Assembly: GCF_902729435.1 (NCBI RefSeq)
Contig: NZ_LR746522.1
Location: 131,086 to 195,085 of the forward strand
Origin: Magnetospirillum sp. UT-4
Lineage (GTDB): Bacteria > Pseudomonadota > Alphaproteobacteria > Rhodospirillales > Magnetospirillaceae
Reading direction: 5' to 3'
DNA length: 64,000 nt
In this document: in pieces, positions 28,269 to 36,851 of the stretch
How positions within the stretch are numbered: the stretch's first letter is position 1
How the letters are laid out: the number at the start of each line of letters is the position of its first letter
Program-made: the position numbers and the translations under genes
Notes under the pieces: generated by a model
What the model saw: only the letters and a program-made list of their open reading frames with translations
Database searches by the model: none
Told to the model about the DNA's origin: nothing

Positions 28269-28417
28269 ACCACAGAGACACGGAGGGCACAGAGAGGCCC
28301 TTGCTTCCGTTGTCGTCATCGCCGGGCTCGACCCGGCGATCCACGCCAAAACCGCGTGGATGCCCGGGTCGAGCCCGGGCATGACGAGCCTGGGAAATAT
28401 CTCTGTGTCTCTGTGGT
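28269..28417. repeat. Nested repeats between leuC and leuD (family C inside family E)
   Basis: Outer arms ACCACAGAGACAC (28269-28281) and GTGTCTCTGTGGT (28405-28417) form a 13-bp perfect inverted repeat of the 'accacagagacac' type. Inside, at 28314-28386, lies a family C element with hairpins ATCGCCGGGCTCGACCCGGCGAT and ATGCCCGGGTCGAGCCCGGGCAT. One element thus appears inserted into the other. Confidence 0.75.
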
Positions 28418-28461
28418 GATTCCTCTTTTTTCATTCCGGCGGACTGCAAACGGAGTGCGCA

Positions 28462-29067
28462 ATGGACAAGTTCACCGTTCTCACCGGCGTCGCGGCGCCG
28501 TTGCCGATGATCAACGTCGACACCGACATGATCATCCCCAAGCAGTTCCTGAAGACCATCAAGCGCACCGGGCTGGGCAAGAACCTGTTCGACGAGATGC
28601 GCTACACCCCCGACGGCAAGGAAGTGGCCGAGTTCGTGCTGAACCAGCCGGCCTGGCGCCAGGCCAGCATCCTGGTGGCCGGCGCCAATTTCGGCTGCGG
28701 CTCGTCGCGCGAGCATGCGCCGTGGGCGATCCTGGATTTCGGCATCCGCTGCGTCATCGCGCCCAGCTTCGCCGACATCTTCTTCAACAACTGCTTCAAG
28801 AACGGCATCCTGCCGGTGGTCCTGCCGCAGGCGCAGGTGGAGGCGCTGATGGCGCAGGCGCAGAACGGCGCCAACGCCACCTTCACCATCGATCTGCCGA
28901 ACCAGACCATCACCGCCCCCGATGGCAGCACGACGCCGTTCGAGGTGGATTCGTTCCGCAAGCACTGCCTGATCAACGGCCTGGACGATATCGGCCTGAC
29001 GCTGATGAAGGACGCCAAGATCGCCACCTTCGAGGCCGCCCGCAAGCAATCCTCGCCCTGGCTGTAG
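28462..29067 (+). CDS. leuD: 3-isopropylmalate dehydratase small subunit
   Basis: The swivelling-domain partner of LeuC (201 residues): [33 protein letters not shown] at the start, [46 protein letters not shown] in the middle. Normal length. It lies 254 bp after leuC, separated by repeats. Confidence 0.97.
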   Translation: MDKFTVLTGVAAPLPMINVDTDMIIPKQFLKTIKRTGLGKNLFDEMRYTPDGKEVAEFVLNQPAWRQASILVAGANFGCGSSREHAPWAILDFGIRCVIAPSFADIFFNNCFKNGILPVVLPQAQVEALMAQAQNGANATFTIDLPNQTITAPDGSTTPFEVDSFRKHCLINGLDDIGLTLMKDAKIATFEAARKQSSPWL

Positions 29068-29076
29068 TTTGATTCC

Positions 29077-29138
29077 ACCACAAAGACACAAATCGCACGA
29101 AGGGGAAATATTCTTTGTGTCCTTTGTGTCTTCGTGGT
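29077..29138. repeat. Inverted repeat family E between leuD and leuB
   Basis: Arms ACCACAAAGACACAAA and TTTGTGTCTTCGTGGT bracket a ~30-bp AT-richer centre. The sequence is related to the outer arms at 28269/28417 and the block at 36756-36843. The right end falls 19 bp before the leuB ribosome-binding site (AAGGAGC). Confidence 0.75.
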
Positions 29139-29172
29139 GAATTGTCCGTCCTTTTCTAAGGAGCAATCTTCC

Positions 29173-30279
29173 ATGTCCGCCAAGAAGCTTCTCATCCTGC
29201 CCGGCGACGGTATCGGCCAGGAAGTCATGGTCCAGGTCCGCCGCATCATCGACTGGATGGGCAAGAAGCGCGGCGTCGCCTTCGACGTCTCGGAAGGGCT
29301 GATCGGCGGCTCCGCCTATGACGTCCACGGCACCCCGCTGGCCGACGAGACCCTGGCCGACGCCATGGCCGCCGACGCCGTGCTGCTGGGCGCGGTGGGC
29401 GGCCCCAAGTGGGACGACCTGCCGTTCGAGAAGAAGCCCGAGCGCGGCCTGCTGAAGATCCGCAAGGAGATGGGCCTGTTCGCCAACCTGCGCCCGGCGG
29501 TGGTGTTCGACGCCCTGGTCGAGGCCTCGACCCTGAAGCCCGAGGTGGTCAAGGGCCTCGACATCATGATCGTGCGCGAGCTTACCGGCGGCCTTTACTT
29601 CGGCCAGCCGCGCGGCATCGAGACGCTGCCCGACGGCCAGCGCAAGGGCGTCAACACCCTGACCTACACCACCTCGGAGATCCAGCGCATCGGCCGCGCC
29701 GCCTTCGACCTGGCGCGCAAGCGCCGCAAGAAGCTGACCAGCGTCGACAAGGCCAACGTGCTGGAATGCACCGTGCTGTGGCGCGAGGAGATGATCAAGC
29801 TGCACAAGGAGGAATATTCCGACGTGGAGCTGGAGCATCTGTACGTCGACAACGCCGCCATGCAGCTGGTGCGCAATCCCCGCCAGTTCGACGTCATGGT
29901 CACCGAGAACATGTTCGGCGACATCCTGTCCGACTGCGCCGCCATGCTGACCGGAAGCCTGGGCATGCTGCCCTCGGCCAGCCTGGGCGCCGCCGATGCC
30001 ACCGGGGCGCGCAAGGCCCTGTACGAGCCGGTGCACGGCTCGGCCCCCGACATCGCCGGCAAGGACATGGCCAACCCGCTGGCCTGCATCCTCAGCTTCT
30101 CCATGTGCCTGCGCTATTCCTTCGACATGACCGCCGAGGCGGACATGATCGACAACGCGGTCAAGACCGTGCTGGCCGGCGGCCTGCGCACCGGCGACAT
30201 CATGGCGGCGGGCAAGGCCAAGGTCTCGACCACGGTGATGGGCGAGGCCATCGTCCGCGAACTGGACAAGATGGGCTGA
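29173..30279 (+). CDS. leuB: 3-isopropylmalate dehydrogenase
   Basis: NAD-dependent oxidative decarboxylation of 3-isopropylmalate, 368 residues. Landmarks are [26 protein letters not shown], the substrate-binding [28 protein letters not shown] and the metal/NAD region [45 protein letters not shown] ends 10 nt before the ATG at 29173; the longer open frame would start within the upstream repeat. Last gene of leuCDB. Confidence 0.97.
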   Translation: MSAKKLLILPGDGIGQEVMVQVRRIIDWMGKKRGVAFDVSEGLIGGSAYDVHGTPLADETLADAMAADAVLLGAVGGPKWDDLPFEKKPERGLLKIRKEMGLFANLRPAVVFDALVEASTLKPEVVKGLDIMIVRELTGGLYFGQPRGIETLPDGQRKGVNTLTYTTSEIQRIGRAAFDLARKRRKKLTSVDKANVLECTVLWREEMIKLHKEEYSDVELEHLYVDNAAMQLVRNPRQFDVMVTENMFGDILSDCAAMLTGSLGMLPSASLGAADATGARKALYEPVHGSAPDIAGKDMANPLACILSFSMCLRYSFDMTAEADMIDNAVKTVLAGGLRTGDIMAAGKAKVSTTVMGEAIVRELDKMG

Positions 30280-30305
30280 GACGTCGGGTCGTTTCGTATG
30301 CGTAG

Positions 30306-30421
30306 CCTCACCCTGAGGAGCCCCCTTGGGGGGCGTCTCGAAGGGTGAGGTGGGCCATGGATGCCGGTGCGACGGGCCTCGTCCTTCGAGACGCCGCCTG
30401 CGGCGGCTCCTCAGGATGAGG
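30306..30421. repeat. Intergenic palindromes, family A, two units
   Basis: Unit one (30306-30350) runs CCTCACCCTGAGGAG ... CGTCTCGAAGGGTGAGG; unit two (30377-30421) runs CCTCGTCCTTCGAGACG ... CTCCTCAGGATGAGG. The two are inverted relative to each other. They fill the convergent gap between leuB and the bacteriohemerythrin gene and could terminate both. Confidence 0.75.
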
Positions 30422-30472
30422 CCCGAATGAAACGAGGCCTCGGCCAGGTCGGCCCCTATGGGAACGCCTCCG

Positions 30473-30865
30473 CTATTCCCGGTAGCCGTTGGCGCGGGCG
30501 AATTCGGCGGTGACGAAGTCCATGGTGTTGCGGTGGATCATCAGCCAGCCGGGCAGGTCCTCGGTGAAATAGCGATCCATGGGCTCGCCCGACCGCAGCC
30601 TGGCCAGCACCGCATCCAGTTCGGCCAGCACCCGCTGGTGCTCGCCCTGGTGGCAGCCGAAGGCGAAGAAGCCGGTGGCTTCCATCATCGCCTCCTCGCG
30701 GGCGAAGTGCTCGCGGCAATGGTCGATGAAGTGGGGCAGCAGGGCGATGCGCTCGGGCAGGCCGGCTTCCGCCAGGTGGTTGATCTGCGCGGCCGCCGCC
30801 TCATGGTCCCGGTCCATGAATCCGACGCCGACGTTCAGGCCGTCGTGCCACGTCAATACGCTCAT
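30473..30865 (-). CDS. Bacteriohemerythrin
   Basis: A single-domain 130-residue hemerythrin that binds O2 at a di-iron site. All seven ligands can be read: His21, His53 and Glu57 (HFAREE), His72 and His76 (HQGEH), His111 and Asp116 (HRNTMD). The start MSVLTWHDGLNVGVGFMDRDH is typical. Proposed roles are oxygen storage, delivery or sensing, fitting a microaerophile. It is monocistronic. Confidence 0.95.
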   Translation of the reverse strand: MSVLTWHDGLNVGVGFMDRDHEAAAAQINHLAEAGLPERIALLPHFIDHCREHFAREEAMMEATGFFAFGCHQGEHQRVLAELDAVLARLRSGEPMDRYFTEDLPGWLMIHRNTMDFVTAEFARANGYRE

Positions 30866-31119
30866 GATCGCTTCGTCCGCTGTTCAGTGCCGCCCTGCCG
30901 CCTGTCCAGGCGGCGGCGCATTATGCTGCCAACCTATGCAAATTGGAATATCGGAATACACCTTTTGGCATGACCGCTAAGGGTTTGACCCGACTTATCT
31001 TTTATCCGAAAGTCGGACATGCGCACATGCCGATGGATAAGCATACCGAGGCCGTATTCCCGTGACGGCCTCGGCGGGGGCACCCTGGAACCAGTCAAAA
31101 ACAGCCCCCGGAAGCGATC

Positions 31120-31296
31120 ATGGACACCACCAGCCACTGGATGCGCCTCGCCCATCTGCTGCGCCGCGAACTCGAGGGCCAGCCCATCGACCGCCAGCAG
31201 GCGGCCTCGCTTGCCGAGATGCTGGCCCCGCTCCACCCCGACATGACCCATACGCTGTCGAGCGTGCGCCGCCGCATGCGGGCGCAATCGGCCTGA
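31120..31296 (+). CDS. Putative small protein (58 residues)
   Basis: An ATG-initiated frame of 58 codons, MDTTSHWMRLAHLLRREL ... SSVRRRMRAQSA. It is rich in Leu, Arg and Met and predicted all-helical. No family is recognised. A purine-rich GGAAGCG lies just upstream. Support is limited to sensible composition and lack of any competing gene on either strand. The preceding 254 bp (30866-31119) holds no other feature I can name. Confidence 0.4.
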   Translation: MDTTSHWMRLAHLLRRELEGQPIDRQQAASLAEMLAPLHPDMTHTLSSVRRRMRAQSA

Positions 31297-31445
31297 CTTT
31301 TCCCTTTCCCTCGCCTGGCCCGGTTCCTGCAATGCCCTGACCATGGACCGCCGGGGACGGCTTCATCCCCATCCCCGGCATCCCATGTGTAAGAAAAGTT
31401 ACATCATTGCGGGGTATCATCGTTTACAGCCGAGCGAGGTGCGCC

Positions 31446-31724
31446 ATGCCCATTACAGCCTTCGTGGTCGCCTGCCTGGGCCCGCTGTGCAGCTACAGCG
31501 CCAGCCCTCAGCCCTTCGACACCGTCGCCCAGTGCGAGCGGGCCGCCCCGGTGATGGCCGGGATCGCCCGCAGCGGCATGACCGAGTTGTTGTGGGTCCC
31601 CACCGACACCAGCCGCCGCCTGGCCTTCCGCTGCATCGACGTCCGCACCGGCGAGGTGCTGATGTCCTTCGACAGCGCCGACCAGGTTGCCGCCGCCCGC
31701 CCCGCCACGCCTCTCCGGGACTGA
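31446..31724 (+). CDS. Small protein of unknown function
   Basis: A 92-residue protein starting MPITAFVVACLGPLCSYSASPQPFDTVAQCERAAPVMAGIARSG. It has four cysteines, and the short hydrophobic start may direct it to the membrane or periplasm without being a textbook signal peptide. Later text (DTSRRLAFRCIDVRTGEVLMSFDS) resembles small secreted hypothetical proteins of the group. GAGGTG lies 5 nt before the ATG. It precedes the M16 protease pair by 71 bp on the same strand. Confidence 0.6.
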   Translation: MPITAFVVACLGPLCSYSASPQPFDTVAQCERAAPVMAGIARSGMTELLWVPTDTSRRLAFRCIDVRTGEVLMSFDSADQVAAARPATPLRD

Positions 31725-31795
31725 AGTCGCGGCCTTGTGGTCTCTGCGCCCCGGGCCTATATCCCGATGGCGTTTCCGGGTTGATCGGAGGAGGC

Positions 31796-33157
31796 ATGTT
31801 CATCCGCGTGTTCGCTGTCGCCCTGCTGGCGCTGGTCCCCGTCGTTTCCGGACCGGCCGCCGCCCAGGTGTTCAACCCCACCACCCATACCCTGGGCAAC
31901 GGCCTGCAGGTGGTGGTGGTCGAAAACCACCGGGCCCCCATCGTCAGCCACATGGTGTGGTACCGGGTCGGCGCCGCCGACGAGCCGCCGGGCAAGAGCG
32001 GCATCGCCCACCTGCTCGAGCATCTGATGTTCAAGGGCACGCCCGAGGTCCCGCCCGGCGCCTTCTCGAAGATCGTGGCCAGGAACGGCGGCCGCGACAA
32101 CGCCTTCACCTCGTCCGACTACACCGCCTATTTCCAGAACATCGCCGCCGACCGCCTGGAGCTGGTGATGAAGATGGAGGCGGACCGCATGCGCAACCTG
32201 ACGCTGGATGAGGCGAATGTCGTCACCGAGCGCGACGTGGTGCTCGAGGAGCGCCGCTCGCGCACCGACAACAGCCCCTCGGCGCTGCTGTCCGAGCGGG
32301 TCGAGGCAGCCCTCTACCTCAACCACCCCTACCGCCGCCCGGTGATCGGCTGGGCCTCGGAAGTCGCCGCCCTCAACCGCGAGGACGCGCTGGACTATTA
32401 CCGGCGCTGGTACGCCCCCAACAACGCCATCCTGGTGGTGGCCGGCGACGTCCGCCCCGAGGAGGTCAAGGCGCTGGCCGAGAAGTATTACGGCCCGCTC
32501 AAGCCCGAGACCGTGCCGCCGCGCCTGCGCGCCGCCGAGCCGCCCCAGGTGGCCGCCCGCCGGGTGGTGCTGGAGGACGCCCGGGTGCAGCAGCCATCCT
32601 GGAACCGCACCTACATCGCCCCCAGCTACACCTCGCCCGACAAGGCCCAGGCCTATGCCCTTCAGGTGCTGGCCGAGATCATGGGCGGCGGCGCCACCAG
32701 CCGGCTGTACAAGGCGCTGGTGGTCGAGCAGGGCATCGCCGCCGGGGCCTCGGCCTGGTACGACCCCTCGGCGCTGGACATGGCCAGCTTCGGCATCGGC
32801 GCCACGCCGCGCCCCGGCGTGCCCATGGACCGGCTGGAGGCGGCGGTGCTGAAGGAACTGGCCCGCGCCACCGGCGCCGGCATCAGCGCCGCCGAGGTCG
32901 AACGGGCCAAGACCCGCCTGAAGGCCAACGTCGTCTATGCCCGCGACAGCCTGCACACCGCCGCCCGGGTGCTGGGCGAGGCGCTGACCACCGGCCAGAG
33001 CGTCGCCGACGTCGAGGCGTGGCCGCAGCGCATCGCCCAGGTCACCCCCGAGGCGGTCAACGCCGCCGCCCGCGCGGTGCTGGACGAGCGCGCCTCGGTC
33101 ACCGGCGTACTGCTGCCCAAACCGATCGCCACGGCCGCCGCTCCGGTGGAGAACTGA
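31796..33157 (+). CDS. Periplasmic M16 zinc protease, catalytic subunit
   Basis: A 453-residue pitrilysin/processing-peptidase-like protein. Signal peptide MFIRVFAVALLALVPVVSGPAAA; then NGLQVVVVENHRAPIVSHMVWYRVGAADEP and the inverted zinc motif HLLEH (His72, Glu75, His76), with the distal Glu in NVVTERDVVLEERR. The C-terminal half repeats the M16 fold without the metal site. It degrades exported peptides. It is followed 1 bp later by a second M16 gene lacking the motif, so the two likely form a heterodimer. GGAGGAGG precedes the ATG. Confidence 0.94.
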   Translation: MFIRVFAVALLALVPVVSGPAAAQVFNPTTHTLGNGLQVVVVENHRAPIVSHMVWYRVGAADEPPGKSGIAHLLEHLMFKGTPEVPPGAFSKIVARNGGRDNAFTSSDYTAYFQNIAADRLELVMKMEADRMRNLTLDEANVVTERDVVLEERRSRTDNSPSALLSERVEAALYLNHPYRRPVIGWASEVAALNREDALDYYRRWYAPNNAILVVAGDVRPEEVKALAEKYYGPLKPETVPPRLRAAEPPQVAARRVVLEDARVQQPSWNRTYIAPSYTSPDKAQAYALQVLAEIMGGGATSRLYKALVVEQGIAAGASAWYDPSALDMASFGIGATPRPGVPMDRLEAAVLKELARATGAGISAAEVERAKTRLKANVVYARDSLHTAARVLGEALTTGQSVADVEAWPQRIAQVTPEAVNAAARAVLDERASVTGVLLPKPIATAAAPVEN

Positions 33158-33158
33158 C

Positions 33159-34466
33159 ATGCGCCGCATTCTCGTCCTGCTGGCCCTGCTGGCGGCCTGG
33201 CCGCTGTCCGCCGGCGCCGTCACCGTCGAACGGGTGGTCAGCCCCAAGGGCATCGAGGCCTGGCTGGTGCAGGACCACGCCAATCCCATCGTCGCCCTGT
33301 CGGTGGCCTTCCGCGGCGGCGCCGCGGTGGAGGCGCGGCCCGGGCTGGCCAACATGGTCTCGGGCCTGCTCGACGAGGGGGCGGGGCCTTACGATTCCCA
33401 GGCCTTCCAGGGCCGCCTGGAGGACCTCGCCATCGATCTCGGCTTCGAGGCCGGACGCGACGAGTTCCGCGGCCGCCTCAAGACCCTGAGCGAGAACCGC
33501 GACGCCGCCTTCGAGCTGTTCCGCCTGGCCCTGACCCAGGCCCGCTTCGACAAGGAGCCGGTCGAGCGCATCCGCAGCCAGATCCTGGCCGGGCTGGCGC
33601 GCGAGCTGCAAAGCCCCGAGGCGGTGGCGGCGCGGGCCTGGTTCCGCCAGGCCTTCGCCGGCCACCCCTATGCCAGCGCCGTGCGCGGCGAACCCGAGAC
33701 GGTGAAGGCCGTCACCACCGCCGAGCTGAAGGCCTATGCCCGCACCTGGCTGGCCCGCGACGGCATGGTGATCGGCGTGGTCGGCGACATCACCCCCGAG
33801 CAGTTGAAGCCGCTGCTGGATTCCACTTTCGCCGCCCTGCCCGCCCGCCACCCCGGGATCACGGTGCCCGAGACCGCGCCCAAGGCGCCCGGCGCCACGA
33901 TGGTGGTGACGAAGGACAACCCGCAGAGCGTGGCCATGTTCGGCGAGGCGGGGCCGAAGCGCGACGATCCCGACTGGTACGCCGCCTATGTGATGAACTA
34001 CATCCTGGGCGGCGGCGGCTTCTCGTCGCGGCTGACCGAACAGGTGCGCGAGAAGCGGGGCCTGGCCTATTCCGTCTATTCCTACCTGTCGCCCTACGAC
34101 CGCGCCGGACTGATCGTCGGCGGCGTCGCCACCCAGAACGCCCGCATCGCCGAATCCCTCGACCTCATCCGCGCCGAGTGGCGCCGCATGGGCGAGGAGG
34201 GGCCGAGCGAGACCGAACTGGCCGACGCCAAGACCTATCTCACCGGCTCGTTCCCGCTGCAGCTGGATTCCACCGCCGCCATCGCCGGCCTGCTGGTGGC
34301 CATGCAGCTGGACGATCTGGGCATCGACTACCTGGACAAGCGCAACGGCTACATCGAGGCGGTGACCCTCGCCGACGTGCGCCGGGTGGCCAAACGCCTG
34401 CTCGACCCGGCGCGGCTCAGCGTGGTGGTGGTGGGCAAGCCGGAAGGGCTGGCGGCGACGCGGTGA
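33159..34466 (+). CDS. Periplasmic M16 peptidase-like protein, non-catalytic subunit
   Basis: A 435-residue partner of the preceding protease. Signal peptide MRRILVLLALLAAWPLSAGA. The position of HxxEH reads NMVSGLLDEGAG, so zinc is not bound. The C-terminal substrate-binding signature is present (GGGGFSSRLTEQVREKRGLAYSVYSYL, the Arg/Tyr element). This division of labour (one subunit for zinc, one for substrate) is well known for bacterial M16B pairs. A terminator-like hairpin follows. Confidence 0.93.
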   Translation: MRRILVLLALLAAWPLSAGAVTVERVVSPKGIEAWLVQDHANPIVALSVAFRGGAAVEARPGLANMVSGLLDEGAGPYDSQAFQGRLEDLAIDLGFEAGRDEFRGRLKTLSENRDAAFELFRLALTQARFDKEPVERIRSQILAGLARELQSPEAVAARAWFRQAFAGHPYASAVRGEPETVKAVTTAELKAYARTWLARDGMVIGVVGDITPEQLKPLLDSTFAALPARHPGITVPETAPKAPGATMVVTKDNPQSVAMFGEAGPKRDDPDWYAAYVMNYILGGGGFSSRLTEQVREKRGLAYSVYSYLSPYDRAGLIVGGVATQNARIAESLDLIRAEWRRMGEEGPSETELADAKTYLTGSFPLQLDSTAAIAGLLVAMQLDDLGIDYLDKRNGYIEAVTLADVRRVAKRLLDPARLSVVVVGKPEGLAATR

Positions 34467-34510
34467 AGACATCTCCCCTCCCCTTCCATGGGGAGGGAGA
34501 CGTAAAAAAA

Positions 34511-34534
34511 CCCCGCCCCCTTGCGGAGGCGGGG
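34511..34534 (-). terminator. Rho-independent terminator of trxA (may act both ways)
   Basis: CCCCGCC (34511-34517) pairs with GGCGGGG (34528-34534). On the minus strand the hairpin is followed by seven T residues (the A-run 34504-34510), a strong leftward terminator for trxA. On the plus strand the tail is only TCTTTC, so it may also stop the M16 operon less efficiently. A short family B hairpin lies next to it at 34475-34498. Confidence 0.8.
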
Positions 34535-34559
34535 TCTTTCATGCCGAAGCGGGTTCAGC

Positions 34560-34874
34560 CTACAGGCTGGCCTCGACCCATTCGTACAGCTTGCTCTTGG
34601 GCAGGGCGCCGATCTTGGTGGCGGCGACCTGGCCGTTCTTGAAGATCATCAGGGTCGGGATGCCGCGCACGCCGTACTTGCCGGGGGTGGCGGGGTTGTC
34701 GTCGATGTTGATCTTGGCGACGGTGACCTTGTCGCCCATCTCGCGGGCCAGATCCTCCAGCGCCGGAGCGATCTGGCGGCAGGGACCGCACCACTCGGCC
34801 CAGAAATCCACCAGCACCGGGCCCGCGGCCTTCAGCACGTCGGCCTCGAAGCTCGCATCCGTCACGTTCATCAT
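34560..34874 (-). CDS. trxA: Thioredoxin
   Basis: A 104-residue thioredoxin with active site WCGPC (Cys29/Cys32), [21 protein letters not shown], the conserved cis-proline in RGIPTLMIF and a C-terminal EWVEASL. It is a general dithiol reductant. Several Met codons are near the front; the ATG at 34874 has GAGG at 9-nt spacing, while that at 34883 has none to spare. It is convergent with the M16 operon and followed by its own terminator. Confidence 0.96.
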   Translation of the reverse strand: MMNVTDASFEADVLKAAGPVLVDFWAEWCGPCRQIAPALEDLAREMGDKVTVAKINIDDNPATPGKYGVRGIPTLMIFKNGQVAATKIGALPKSKLYEWVEASL

Positions 34875-35117
34875 CGCCAGCATCCTCGTTCGTGTCGTTC
34901 ACCGGGCGGGCACCGCCCGCCGGCATCCATTAGCATTCACTCTATGAAGCCCCGCCCAGGGCGTCAAGATGGGGGCGTCAAGGCAGGGGCACGCCCGAAA
35001 TGTCGGTGCCAGCCATATGGGGACGCCGGGGTCTTCCGCGTAGGCCCGTCGCGAATGGTTGCCAGCCCGCCCGCAAGGTGCCAAGAATGGCGCGTCGCCG
35101 CGTCCAGACGAGCCCCC

Positions 35118-35723
35118 ATGACCAAGACCCCGCTTCTCGACCGCCGCAGTATCGAAGCCGGCAAGGTCATCTTCGAGCAAGGCGACAACGGCGATGCCGC
35201 CTATGTGGTGGAATCCGGCGAGGTGGCGGTGTTCAAGGAGATCGACGGCGAGAGGGTGCGCCTGGGCAGCATCAAGCCGGGCGGCATCTTCGGCGAGATG
35301 GCGGTGATCGACGGCAGCCCGCGCATGGCCACCGCGATAGCCGACACCCACACCGTGCTGGTGCGCGTGCCCAAGGCGGTGTTCGACGGCAAGCTGGCGG
35401 CCTGCGACCCCTTCATCCGCGGCCTGATCGCCATCTTCCTGGCCAACATCCGCGCCGCCCACAAGCTCTACAACAAGCGTCCGCGCTCGCTGGCCGACCA
35501 CCTGCGCATGCTGGACGCCTATTCCATGGATCTCACCACCTACATCAACGGCGTCGATGTGGCCGATTTCTCGCCCGACATGGTGACGGCGCTGAACGAC
35601 CTGAACGACGCCATCGCGCGGGTGCGCGTGGCCTCGCGCGACCACCACGACCGCCGCGATTCGGTGATCGATACCGACGACCTCAAGGGCGTCAACCTGC
35701 GCGCCGTGCTGGAGCGCGGGTAA
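35118..35723 (+). CDS. Cyclic nucleotide-binding domain protein
   Basis: A 201-residue protein. Residues 5-120 form a cNMP-binding barrel: GKVIFEQGDNGDAAYVVESGEVAVFKE and the phosphate-binding cassette FGEMAVIDGSPRMATA. The rest is helical (LADHLRMLDAYSMDLTTYINGVDVADFSPDMVTALNDLND) without a CRP-type helix-turn-helix, so it is not a classical transcription factor. It may sense cAMP/cGMP and act through protein contacts; the ligand is unknown. The 234-bp gap before it shows nothing recognisable. Confidence 0.85.
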   Translation: MTKTPLLDRRSIEAGKVIFEQGDNGDAAYVVESGEVAVFKEIDGERVRLGSIKPGGIFGEMAVIDGSPRMATAIADTHTVLVRVPKAVFDGKLAACDPFIRGLIAIFLANIRAAHKLYNKRPRSLADHLRMLDAYSMDLTTYINGVDVADFSPDMVTALNDLNDAIARVRVASRDHHDRRDSVIDTDDLKGVNLRAVLERG

Positions 35724-35726
35724 CCC

Positions 35727-36071
35727 TCACCGCCCGGTTTCGGCGCGCTGCTCCAGCGTCTCGATATAAGCGGCGACGTCCTCGATCTCGCGCGTGCTCA
35801 GGGAAAACCCGCGCATGGGCCGGGCATGGGGCTTGACCAGGAAGGCGCGGATCTCGGCGCTGTCGCGGCGCCCGGCGATGGCGGCGAAGCTGGGCGCGGA
35901 ATCGGTGCCGGCCCCCGATGGCCCGACCACATGGCAGCCGGCGCACCAGCGGGCGGCCAGATCGGCCCCGGCCTCGGGCGACGGTGCCACCGCGCCGGCC
36001 GGGGCGGTGGCCAGCCACAGGATCACGGCAACGGTTCCCAGCCCACCCAGCACCAGCGGCATTGCGCGCAT
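35727..36071 (-). CDS. Small membrane-anchored or secreted cytochrome c
   Basis: A 114-residue class I-type cytochrome. A hydrophobic segment (about 5-22) acts as anchor or signal. The haem motif is CAGCH (Cys43, Cys46, His47), and Met86 (ARPMRGFSLSTREIEDVAAYIETL) is the likely sixth ligand in the usual context before the C-terminal helix. It probably shuttles electrons in the periplasm. It is convergent with the cNMP protein, 3 bp between the stops. The ATG at 36071 has GGGGTG 7 nt upstream. Confidence 0.9.
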   Translation of the reverse strand: MRAMPLVLGGLGTVAVILWLATAPAGAVAPSPEAGADLAARWCAGCHVVGPSGAGTDSAPSFAAIAGRRDSAEIRAFLVKPHARPMRGFSLSTREIEDVAAYIETLEQRAETGR

Positions 36072-36193
36072 GTCCGACACCCCGTCACGGAACGCCGGCC
36101 CGTGCCGGCGGGGCGCAGGATGGCGCGCCGGACCTGGGGCGGACAAGGGCGCGGAGGGCGGGTCCGACGGATGTCACAGGGGGGGGGGTTATG

Positions 36194-36730
36194 CTACCGC
36201 GCCGAAACCGTCTCCAGCAGGGCGAGAAGGCCGGCCAGGATGTCCCTGGGCGGCGGCGGGCAGCCCTTGATGTGCAGGTCGACCGGGATGATGGCCGAGA
36301 CCCCGCCGGCCACCGCGTAGGACCCGGCGAAGCAGCCGCCGTCGCGGGCGCAATCGCCCATGGCCACCACCCATTTCGGCGCCGGGGTGGCCTCATAGGT
36401 GCGCATCAGCGCCTCGGCCATGTTCCAGGTCACCGGGCCGGTCACCAGCAGCACGTCGGCGTGGCGCGGCGAGGCGGTGAACTTGATGCCGAAGCGTTCC
36501 AGGTCGTAGACCGGATTGTTGACGGCGTGGATCTCCAGCTCGCAGCCGTTGCAGCTGCCGGCATCGACCTCGCGGATGGCCAGGCTGCGGCCCAGCCGTC
36601 CCCGCGCCCGCTGCCCCAGCGCCTCGGCCAGCTCGAGCAGCCCGTCGGCATCCGGGTCGGGGGCGCCGCGCATGGTGTACGGGCCCTTCAGCAGGTGGCG
36701 GGCGAGGAACTTGGCGATGGGGGGAATCAT
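36194..36730 (-). CDS. hyfI: Hydrogenase-4-like small subunit (NuoB/HyfI family)
   Basis: A 178-residue electron-transfer subunit. Four cysteines for one [4Fe-4S] cluster are Cys60 and Cys63 (GSCNGCELE), Cys127 (GDCARDGG) and Cys157 (GCPPPP), the arrangement of HyfI/HycG-type subunits rather than NuoB, whose first two are adjacent. It should carry the cluster next to the catalytic pocket of the HyfG-like protein. It is last in a six-gene complex I-like operon, 121 bp after hyfG across a repeat. The start at 36730 fits the family (IPPIAKFLARHLLKGPYT). Confidence 0.92.
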   Translation of the reverse strand: MIPPIAKFLARHLLKGPYTMRGAPDPDADGLLELAEALGQRARGRLGRSLAIREVDAGSCNGCELEIHAVNNPVYDLERFGIKFTASPRHADVLLVTGPVTWNMAEALMRTYEATPAPKWVVAMGDCARDGGCFAGSYAVAGGVSAIIPVDLHIKGCPPPPRDILAGLLALLETVSAR

Positions 36731-36755
36731 CGAAAGCTCCTCGAATAAAGTAATT

Positions 36756-36843
36756 CACCACAAAGACACAAAGAGCACGAAGAATAAAAAGAAGAACTAA
36801 TCTTCCTCATTCCTTCTTCGTGCCCTTTGTGTCTTTGCGGTGA
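36756..36843. repeat. Inverted repeat family E inside the hyf-like operon
   Basis: Arms CACCACAAAGACACAAAG and CTTTGTGTCTTTGCGGTG bracket an AT-rich centre with a second inner pair (AGCACGAAG/CTTCGTGCC). It matches the element at 29077-29138. It separates hyfG from hyfI, both leftward, so it is probably transcribed. Confidence 0.75.
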
Positions 36844-36851
36844 ACTAATCT

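Noticed and set aside
31343..31795. N-terminal extension of the M16 protease
   Set aside because: The upstream frame has no domain, and a signal peptide with a strong ribosome-binding site begins at 31796.
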